Under the pieces are notes generated by a model. The model did no database searches and was not told the DNA's origin. It worked only from the letters and a program-made list of their open reading frames with translations. The position numbers and the translations under genes were made by a program. This document shows positions 1 to 6,617 of a stretch of 22,681 nucleotides of DNA, one piece after another. The stretch is from contig JAJXRJ010000035.1 in the NCBI GenBank assembly GCA_021629085.1, positions 1 through 22,681 on the forward strand. The letters are read 5' to 3'. The stretch is from Oscillospiraceae bacterium (GTDB lineage Bacteria > Bacillota > Clostridia > UMGS1810). Positions within the stretch are counted from its first letter, which is position 1. Each line of letters begins with the position of its first letter.

Positions 1-809
1 GTGTAAATGTGGATACCATCCACGCCATTTGCCAAAAGATCAATAATCTGGTCGGTTGCAAACGCAATCCCTGCTTCCCGCATGGCAGCAGGATTGTCGC
101 CGTAGCGCTCCAGTATTTTTTTCAGTTTCTTTGGAATGGACGCGCCGGACAGCGTGCACATTTTTTCAATCTGTGACTGGCGGGTAACCGGCATAATACC
201 GGCAATCACCGGGATTTTTACATCCATAAAATACAGTTTTTCCAAAAAGTCGTAAAAGCACTGGTTATCAAAGAAAAACTGTGTCATCAAATAATCACAT
301 CCGGCGTCTACCTTTTCTTTGATAAATTTGATATCCGCATTGCGGTCGGGGTTTTCCACGTGGCCTTCCGGATAGCACGCCGCGCCAATGGAAAAGCCGC
401 CGTGCGCTTTAATGAGGGATATCAGATCCACCGCATGGTGAAAATGCGCCGGGGATGGGAAATCAGTACAGTCTTGCGGAATATCCCCCCGCAGGGCAAG
501 AATATTCTCGATGCCATTTTGCTCTAGATGATCAAGCGTATCTGCAATGTGCGTCCGCGTGGATGAAACGCAGGTTAAGTGCGCGACGGCAGGAATGTGG
601 TGCTCCTTTTGGATGTGCACTGTGATATCCGCCGTTTTTTTATTGGTGGAGCCGCCGGCACCGTATGTAACACTGATAAAATCTGGCGCAAAGCCGGAAA
701 GATGGTCAAGTGTTTGATAGATATTTAAAATATCGCCCTCTTTTTTGGGTGGGAATACCTCAAATGAAAAGGTGGGGGCTTTGGATTTGAGCATGGTTTG
801 AATGTTCAC
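1..809 (-). CDS. metF: methylenetetrahydrofolate reductase (MetF), C-terminus beyond window
   Basis: MetF is a flavoprotein that interconverts 5,10-methylene- and 5-methyl-tetrahydrofolate in one-carbon metabolism and methionine synthesis. Translating the reverse strand gives about 269 residues. They include FSFEVFPPK near residue 14, with Glu17 in the place of the general acid, then VTYGAGGST, ALRGD, and a C-terminal part of the TIM barrel. The family is about 280-300 residues, so only a short C-terminal piece is missing. The start is GTG at 809, chosen because AGGAGG lies seven bases upstream; the in-frame ATG at 794 has no such site. It is transcribed divergently from the HisD-like operon and has its own promoter. 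Family assignment is secure. Confidence 0.95.
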   Translation of the reverse strand, partial: MNIQTMLKSKAPTFSFEVFPPKKEGDILNIYQTLDHLSGFAPDFISVTYGAGGSTNKKTADITVHIQKEHHIPAVAHLTCVSSTRTHIADTLDHLEQNGIENILALRGDIPQDCTDFPSPAHFHHAVDLISLIKAHGGFSIGAACYPEGHVENPDRNADIKFIKEKVDAGCDYLMTQFFFDNQCFYDFLEKLYFMDVKIPVIAGIMPVTRQSQIEKMCTLSGASIPKKLKKILERYGDNPAAMREAGIAFATDQIIDLLANGVDGIHIY

Positions 810-843
810 AGCAAATCCTCCTTCCAAAACAGTCTATTTTATT

Positions 844-872
844 AATATACCGCAAATTAAGCAATTTGTCAA
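844..872 (-). promoter_or_regulatory. sigma-A type promoter of metF
   Basis: On the reverse strand TTGACA (867-872), a 17-base spacer and TATATT (844-849) form a near-consensus housekeeping promoter. Transcription would start near 837, giving a leader of under 30 bases to the metF GTG. That is too short for a SAM riboswitch or T-box, so any control of metF would act at initiation. Confidence 0.8.
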
Positions 873-922
873 TATCTGTTTATGAGGCGATTGCTTTTGC
901 ATTATGTAAACCAAACATTCGA

Positions 923-994
923 TTATCCACAGGCTGTTACACAACTGTAACATTGAAAATTGGGTTATGCACAGGGTTATCCACTTTATCCACA
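923..994 (+). promoter_or_regulatory. cluster of four DnaA boxes
   Basis: Four 9-mers match the DnaA box TTATNCACA on the + strand: TTATCCACA (923-931), TTATGCACA (965-973), TTATCCACT (977-985, one mismatch) and TTATCCACA (986-994). The last two abut directly. All have the same orientation, and an AT-rich tract follows. Such clusters occur at oriC, at DnaA-titration or reactivation sites, and at DnaA-regulated promoters. The nearest promoter -35 is 65 bases downstream. No dnaA, dnaN or rpmH lies in the window, so the role is open. Confidence 0.8.
935..952. promoter_or_regulatory. perfect palindrome TGTTACA-N4-TGTAACA, possible operator
   Basis: TGTTACA (935-941), CAAC, TGTAACA (946-952) form perfect 7-base arms around a 4-base centre. 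The geometry fits a dimeric CRP/FNR-superfamily site (5-base half-sites, N4). It lies between the divergent metF and HisD-like promoters and between the first two DnaA boxes. No regulator gene is adjacent, so identity is inference. A third copy of TGTAACA occurs at 1026-1032. Confidence 0.4.
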
Positions 995-999
995 GACGT

Positions 1000-1060
1000 T
1001 TTTTACAAACTTTTTATAATTTTTTTGTAACAAACATTGATATTTATGAAAGAAAACACT
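1000..1060. other. AT-rich tract with inverted repeat, possible unwinding element
   Basis: About 84% of these 61 bases are A or T, directly downstream of the last DnaA box. It contains the inverted repeat TTACAAA (1003-1009) / TTTGTAA (1024-1030). As a DNA unwinding element it would complete an oriC-like layout; it could equally be an UP-element-like region for the promoter at 1060. Confidence 0.4.
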
Positions 1061-1088
1061 TGAAAATCACTGACAGTTAGCGTATAAT
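1060..1088 (+). promoter_or_regulatory. sigma-A type promoter of the HisD-like operon
   Basis: TTGAAA (1060-1065), a 17-base spacer and TATAAT (1083-1088). Transcription should start near 1095, leaving about 35 bases of leader before the ATG at 1130. There is no room for a T-box or his-type attenuator. Confidence 0.8.
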
Positions 1089-1129
1089 ACAAATATATAT
1101 GTCCATTACCAGAAAGGAACGATATACGC

Positions 1130-2422
1130 ATGAACCTATACAAGCTTAGGGAAATGACATCGCAGCAAAAGGACTTTTTACTCCGGCGTGCAGAGCTGGA
1201 TATCACACAATACATAAAAACTGCCACCGATGTTGCATATGATGTAAAGGCACGCAAAGACGCGGCAGTGTTGGAATACACAGAAAAGTTTGACCATGTT
1301 GCACTTTCAAAAGATGCAATTAAAGTGCGGCCGGAGGAAATAGAAGCCGGGTATGCGCGTTTAGATCAAAAGGTGCGCGACGCAATTTGTTATGCAGCGG
1401 GAAACATCCGGGCATTTCATGAAAAGCAAATGCCGGAGGATATGTGGTTTACACACGTAGACCGCGGGCTGATGGTGGGGGAGAAGGTGACGCCCATTGT
1501 GGATGTGTGCCTGTATGTGCCGCGCGGCAAGGGGAGTTTCCCGTCAGTGCTGCTCATGCTGGGGATTCCGGCACTGGTTGCAGGTGTGCCAAACATTGTA
1601 GTGGTCACGCCACCCAATGAACAGGGAAATGTGGACGACGCTATTTTAGCAGCTGCAAAAATTATCGGTATTACGGAAATTTATAAAGTGGGGGGGATTC
1701 AGGCGGTTGCGGCAGCGGCGTTTGGCACCGAAACCATCCCCAAATGCCACAAAATCATTGGGCCGGGCAATGCGTATGTCACTGCGGCCAAACGCGTGCT
1801 CAGCAGCTATATTGACGTCGGCCTGCCTGCCGGCCCCAGTGAATGCATTATTTTAGCGGATGAGTATGCAGACCCGCACAAGGTTGCGCTGGACATGATG
1901 ATTGAAGCGGAACATGGGCCGGACTCGGCGGCGCTTTTGGTGACGCACAGCCAGGCGTTGGTGGACAAGGTTGTGCCCATTGTGGAGGCACAGCTTACAA
2001 AACTTTCCGAAAAACGCCGCTCATTTGTTGAAACCAATTATGCGACCTATGGCGGTATTGTTGTGACAGAGTCTCTGGAAGAATCTGTGGCGTTTGTCAA
2101 CGACTATGCGCCAGAGCACATGGAGGTTATGACGCAAAAGCCGTTTGAAACACTTGCCGATATTAAAAATGCAGGTGAAATCCTTTTGGGTGACTATACG
2201 CCGGTGACACTCTGCAACTTTTTGCTGGGCCCTAACGCTATTTTGCCGACGGGCGGGTTTGCAAAGACCTATTCCAGTGTTTCGGTGTTTGACTTTATCA
2301 AGCGTTCCTCTGTTGGGTATGCGTCAAAAGAAGGGTTTGAACGCGTGCGTGAAAATGCCTATCTGTTTGCGACTGCAGAGGGCTTTGAAACGCACGGGCT
2401 GGCTGTGAAAGAACGAAATTAG
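1130..2422 (+). CDS. histidinol dehydrogenase homologue with altered zinc-site residues
   Basis: The protein has 430 residues and aligns end to end with HisD, the NAD- and zinc-dependent enzyme that oxidises histidinol to histidine in two steps. GPGNAYVTAAKR, PAGPSE (Ser237), AEHGPDS (His262), APEHM (Glu329/His330, the catalytic pair 326/327 of E. coli) and His422 (E. coli 419) are present. By comparison with E. coli HisD recalled from memory, zinc ligand Gln259 is Glu, zinc ligand Asp360 is Asn363, and substrate-site His367 is Ala370. It heads an operon lacking hisG, A, C, F, H and I. I infer a zinc-dependent alcohol or amino-alcohol dehydrogenase of the HisD superfamily acting on a substrate other than histidinol; true HisD is possible but less likely. 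The start follows AAAGGA by 11 bases. Confidence 0.85.
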   Translation: MNLYKLREMTSQQKDFLLRRAELDITQYIKTATDVAYDVKARKDAAVLEYTEKFDHVALSKDAIKVRPEEIEAGYARLDQKVRDAICYAAGNIRAFHEKQMPEDMWFTHVDRGLMVGEKVTPIVDVCLYVPRGKGSFPSVLLMLGIPALVAGVPNIVVVTPPNEQGNVDDAILAAAKIIGITEIYKVGGIQAVAAAAFGTETIPKCHKIIGPGNAYVTAAKRVLSSYIDVGLPAGPSECIILADEYADPHKVALDMMIEAEHGPDSAALLVTHSQALVDKVVPIVEAQLTKLSEKRRSFVETNYATYGGIVVTESLEESVAFVNDYAPEHMEVMTQKPFETLADIKNAGEILLGDYTPVTLCNFLLGPNAILPTGGFAKTYSSVSVFDFIKRSSVGYASKEGFERVRENAYLFATAEGFETHGLAVKERN

Positions 2423-2440
2423 CGAAGTTTGGAGAATGCG

Positions 2441-3064
2441 ATGAACGATATTTTAGTAACGCGGAAAACGACGGAATCCAATATATCTGTAAGGCTGGAT
2501 TTTAGCGGTATTGCATCCGATTACCGCAAGCGTATTAACACCGGCATTTTATTTTTAGACCACATGATTGAGCAACTGGTTTGGCGCAGTGAAATCACCA
2601 TAGACACCAGTGTCAGCTTAGACCGGTTTCACCTCTCCCATGTCATTTGCGAAGATTTGGGCATCACGATGGGAAAGGCCTTTTTAAAGGCGGTGCGCGA
2701 TAATTTAGACAATGGCATTGCGGGGTATGGCTTTGGCGTCGGCATCATTGACGAGGCAAAGGCAAGTGCAGCCATCAGCTTTGAAGAGCGGGCTTATCTT
2801 GATTTTGATGACCATGGAGTGGCGATTCCGCAAACGGTAGAGGGCATGGCCAGTGAAGATTTGATTACCTTTTTGGACGGTTTTGTGCAGGGCGCGCGGT
2901 GTACGCTGCATTTGGATTTGGATAAAGGGCAAAATGGACACCACATTTGGGAAGCGGCGTTTCGAAGCTTTGGCATTTGCCTAAAAGAGGCCATGACACT
3001 TGTAGCGTCCCGAAAAAGCCGGACAAGCGGTGTGGCTGGGAAAATTGAATTTACCATAAAATGA
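2441..3064 (+). CDS. divergent imidazoleglycerol-phosphate dehydratase (HisB/IGPD) homologue
   Basis: This 207-residue protein has the two-repeat IGPD fold signatures: TES near Glu12, FLDHM, a first metal motif HVICED (67-72), IDEA in place of the usual MDEA, TLH, and a second metal motif HHIWEA (167-172). In IGPD both repeats carry HHxxE, and the histidines bind the two Mn ions; here the second His of the first repeat is Val68. The second His of the usual FDHML...H segment, the Arg of the RYG motif and the SGR motif also differ. It starts at the ATG at 2441 with GGAG six bases upstream; an in-frame TTG at 2429 is less likely. Placed directly after the HisD homologue, it is probably a dehydratase for a related but non-histidine substrate. 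Confidence 0.8.
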   Translation: MNDILVTRKTTESNISVRLDFSGIASDYRKRINTGILFLDHMIEQLVWRSEITIDTSVSLDRFHLSHVICEDLGITMGKAFLKAVRDNLDNGIAGYGFGVGIIDEAKASAAISFEERAYLDFDDHGVAIPQTVEGMASEDLITFLDGFVQGARCTLHLDLDKGQNGHHIWEAAFRSFGICLKEAMTLVASRKSRTSGVAGKIEFTIK

Positions 3065-3076
3065 GGAGGCGCGGCA

Positions 3077-4084
3077 TTGCACACGCTTGCCAAAAACAGC
3101 TTTTTGCGTAAGTTTGACAAAATCGTATTTGACATGGACGGTGTGATAACCAGCGAGCAAACCTATTGGGATATTGTGGCGCTCACTGTTTACGAAATGC
3201 TTTTGAGCAGCCGCTATTTTGGAACAGAGGCATTTGATGCGGCCGCCGCTGCAGCTCAAAAAAACAAAATCCGCAAAGCCGTATTTTGCGATGACGCGGC
3301 AATTTTTGCCGCCAAAAATATTGGCGTCAATTCCAACTGGGATTTTGCCTATATATTGCTGGGGCTTTTGGCGAAGCACAAGACATATGCGGCGGTTTTA
3401 GCGTATTTGCAAGCGTTTGACGATGGCGTTGACCAGCTTTATGAAGCGGCGGCAGAGGGGCTTGTTTCTGCATTTGACGTGCCGCACATGGCTGCAAGGC
3501 GGTGCGGCGATATTTGGAACCAGGTGGTCGACTGCTTTCAGGCCTGGTATGAGGGCCGCAATGGGAAGCCTGCCATGGCAGACCAGGAAGTTCCGCTTTT
3601 GGACAATGAAAAACTGCATATTTTATTTGGCGCACTAAAAGGCGCTGGCATCAAGCTGGCGATTGCAACTGGCCGGCCTGGGCGGGAAATGCGTGCGCCG
3701 CTAAGGCTTTGGAATATGGAGCAGTATTTTGAAGCGGACGGGATGATTTCCTACGACGACGTGCAGCGCGCACAAGCTCTGGCAGATGAAAACGGGATTT
3801 TGATTGCGCTTGCAAAACCGCATCCGTATTGCTTTCTAAAGGCGGTTTTAGGATGCGACTACGACGATTTTAAGATTATCCAAAATGAATACGCCATTAC
3901 AGAGCCAGTGCTTGTTGTGGGCGACGCTGGAGCGGATATTCTTGCCGCCAAACAGGCTGGATTTGCGTTTTTGGGCGTGCTTTCCGGTGCGGATGCTGAC
4001 AATGCGCGCCGGTGTTTTAAGGAACAGGCAGCTGACTATGTGTTTGATGACTTAACTTGTTTGCTTTCGGAGGTGGCGACATGA
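3077..4084 (+). CDS. HAD-superfamily hydrolase with large cap domain
   Basis: The 335-residue protein has all four HAD motifs: DMDGVIT (nucleophile Asp19, Asp21), IATGRP with Thr198, Lys247 in AKPHP, and GDAGAD with Asp283 and Asp287. It should therefore be an active Mg-dependent phosphatase or related phosphotransfer enzyme. Between motifs I and II lie about 170 residues, largely alpha-helical by composition, that fit a C1 cap and set substrate choice; I do not recognise the subfamily. The start is TTG at 3077, seven bases after GAGGAGG; no ATG fits. The histidinol-phosphatase step can be carried out by HAD enzymes, but nothing in the sequence proves that role here. It overlaps the next gene by four bases (ATGA). 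Confidence 0.8.
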   Translation: MHTLAKNSFLRKFDKIVFDMDGVITSEQTYWDIVALTVYEMLLSSRYFGTEAFDAAAAAAQKNKIRKAVFCDDAAIFAAKNIGVNSNWDFAYILLGLLAKHKTYAAVLAYLQAFDDGVDQLYEAAAEGLVSAFDVPHMAARRCGDIWNQVVDCFQAWYEGRNGKPAMADQEVPLLDNEKLHILFGALKGAGIKLAIATGRPGREMRAPLRLWNMEQYFEADGMISYDDVQRAQALADENGILIALAKPHPYCFLKAVLGCDYDDFKIIQNEYAITEPVLVVGDAGADILAAKQAGFAFLGVLSGADADNARRCFKEQAADYVFDDLTCLLSEVAT

Positions 4085-4632
4085 CAATCAAAACGCCGTT
4101 TACTGTGACGGATGCGGCAAAGCTTCGTGCAGGGGATGCCTGTACCATCAGCGGCTACATTTACACTGGGCGCGACGCGGCGCACAAACGGATGTGCGAA
4201 GCGCTTGCAAACGGCCAACCGCTTCCGTTTGATATTAAAAACCAGATTCTTTACTATGTTGGCCCCTGCCCAAAACGCGACGGGGAAGTGATTGGTTCTT
4301 GCGGGCCCACCACCAGCGGCCGGATGGATGCGTATGCGCCGGCGCTGATTTGCCGCGGACTGACAGGGATGATTGGCAAGGGGCTGCGAAACCGCGCGGT
4401 GGTGGATGCAATGGTGGAGCACGGTGCGGTGTATTTCGGCGCCATTGGCGGCGCGGGTGCGCTTTTGGCACAGCATGTGAAAACCTGCGAAACCGTCGCA
4501 TATGAGGACTTGGGAACCGAGGCCATTCACCGGCTATATGTGGAAGATTTCCCAGTTACCGTCATCATCGACGCACACGGGAATGATTTATACAAAATAG
4601 GGAAAACTAATTTTATTGCATCACAAATTTAA
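4081..4632 (+). CDS. class I fumarase / tartrate dehydratase beta-type subunit
   Basis: The 183-residue protein matches the C-terminal swivel domain of iron-sulfur hydro-lyases (FumA C-terminal half, TtdB). The signatures are GPTTSGRMDAY, IGKG, IGGAGAL, a YEDLGTEAI segment and FPVTVIIDAHG. In this family the beta domain binds substrate, while a separate alpha subunit or domain carries the 4Fe-4S cluster. No alpha partner is adjacent or elsewhere in this window, although alpha and beta are normally neighbours. The start ATG at 4081 overlaps the HAD stop and follows GGAGG. It may pair with an alpha subunit encoded elsewhere or serve the HisD/HisB-like pathway. Confidence 0.9.
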   Translation: MTIKTPFTVTDAAKLRAGDACTISGYIYTGRDAAHKRMCEALANGQPLPFDIKNQILYYVGPCPKRDGEVIGSCGPTTSGRMDAYAPALICRGLTGMIGKGLRNRAVVDAMVEHGAVYFGAIGGAGALLAQHVKTCETVAYEDLGTEAIHRLYVEDFPVTVIIDAHGNDLYKIGKTNFIASQI

Positions 4633-4652
4633 CTTTTTAGGAGGAAAAAACG

Positions 4653-4856
4653 ATGGCTAGCATTACAAAAGATACGATTATTGCAGATGTTTTGAGGATT
4701 GACCCCGGCACGGCACCCTTCTTTTTTGAAATTGGGATGCACTGTCTGGGATGCCCTTCTGCTTCCGGTGAATCGGTGGAAGAGGCTTGTGCAGTTCACG
4801 GCGTGGATGCAGATGCGCTGGTGGAAAAAATCAACGCTTATTTGGCGGATAAGTAA
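4653..4856 (+). CDS. DUF1858 redox-disulfide domain protein
   Basis: This 67-residue protein is almost entirely a DUF1858 domain (hybrid-cluster-protein-associated redox disulfide family). It shows the expected HCLGCPSA motif with Cys-X2-Cys and the helix pair seen in ScdA N-termini. The function is unknown; a redox or iron-sulfur-related role is inferred from the family. AGGAGG lies eight bases before the ATG. It is the last gene before a terminator, so it is probably co-transcribed with the operon above. No hybrid-cluster protein gene is nearby. Confidence 0.85.
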   Translation: MASITKDTIIADVLRIDPGTAPFFFEIGMHCLGCPSASGESVEEACAVHGVDADALVEKINAYLADK

Positions 4857-4859
4857 AAA

Positions 4860-4889
4860 CCGCCAGATTTGGCGGGCTGTTTGCTTTTT
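4860..4889 (+). terminator. rho-independent terminator after the DUF1858 gene
   Basis: CCGCCA (4860-4865), loop GATT and TGGCGG (4870-4875) make a 6-base GC-rich stem, followed by a T-rich stretch ending in TTTTT (4885-4889). The tail is interrupted (GCTGTTTGC), so readthrough into purA is possible. No clear separate purA promoter was found. Confidence 0.6.
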
Positions 4890-4914
4890 GCACACATAAA
4901 GGAGGAATATTTTC

Positions 4915-6186
<1,272 letters not shown>

Positions 6187-6195
6187 GGATATAAG

Positions 6196-6224
6196 AAAGG
6201 ATGAGCGATGGTTCATCCTTTTTT
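6196..6224 (+). terminator. rho-independent terminator after purA
   Basis: AAAGGATGA (6196-6204), an 8-base loop and TCATCCTTT (6213-6221) form a perfect 9-base stem running into six or more T. It separates purA from the zapA-to-mgsA gene series. Confidence 0.85.
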
Positions 6225-6254
6225 GAACCGGCAATGTAAAAAGGGGGTTATGAT

Positions 6255-6617
6255 GTGGCGGAAAAAACGTCGATTGATGTTCGAATTTATGGAAATGACT
6301 ACACATTGGTTGGAACGGAAAGCGAAGAATACATACAAAAGGTTTGCTTTTTTGTGGACAAGCGGATGCGGGAAACAGCAAAGGGGAACAACAATTTAAG
6401 CACTGCCTCCATTGCCATCTTGTCTGCAGTCAACATTGCGGATGAATACCACAAAAACAAGGCGCTTTTGGACGAAACGCTTTCTGATTTGAAAAAATAT
6501 AAAGAAGAGGCGTTTAGCCTCAAAAACCAAAACGTGGGATTAAAAAAGGAAAACGAGTTTTTAAAGGAAGAAATCCAATCGTTAAAAATTGAGCTGGCAA
6601 AACATGGAAAACTATAA
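6255..6617 (+). CDS. zapA: cell division protein ZapA
   Basis: ZapA binds and bundles FtsZ at the division site. The 120 residues show the ZapA N-terminal domain (VRIYGNDYTLVG, a helix with VDKRMRE, ILSAVNIADEY) followed by a long coiled coil from about residue 65 rich in Lys, Glu and Leu. The start is GTG at 6255, seven bases after AAGGGGG; an ATG at 6250 is out of frame. Its end overlaps the U32 gene by 14 bases. No good promoter was found between the purA terminator and this start. Confidence 0.9.
   Translation: MAEKTSIDVRIYGNDYTLVGTESEEYIQKVCFFVDKRMRETAKGNNNLSTASIAILSAVNIADEYHKNKALLDETLSDLKKYKEEAFSLKNQNVGLKKENEFLKEEIQSLKIELAKHGKL

Noticed and set aside
810..843. SAM riboswitch or T-box before metF
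   Set aside because: The leader from the predicted start to the GTG is under 30 bases, too short for either.
1003..1281. 92-residue frame on the - strand across the intergenic region
   Set aside because: It covers the HisD-like promoter and gene start in antisense, has no family resemblance, and its end lies in the AT-rich tract.
1130..4084. Reading the first three genes as an ordinary histidine operon
   Set aside because: No other his genes are present and two proteins have altered active-site residues; the reading remains possible but is not supported enough to name the genes hisD and hisB.
6223..6254. TTGAAC...TATGAT as a zapA promoter
   Set aside because: The spacer is 20 bases and the -35 overlaps the purA terminator tail; too weak to list.
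6208..6399. 63-residue + strand frame between purA and zapA
   Set aside because: It begins in the terminator loop and overlaps zapA in another frame with no ribosome site.
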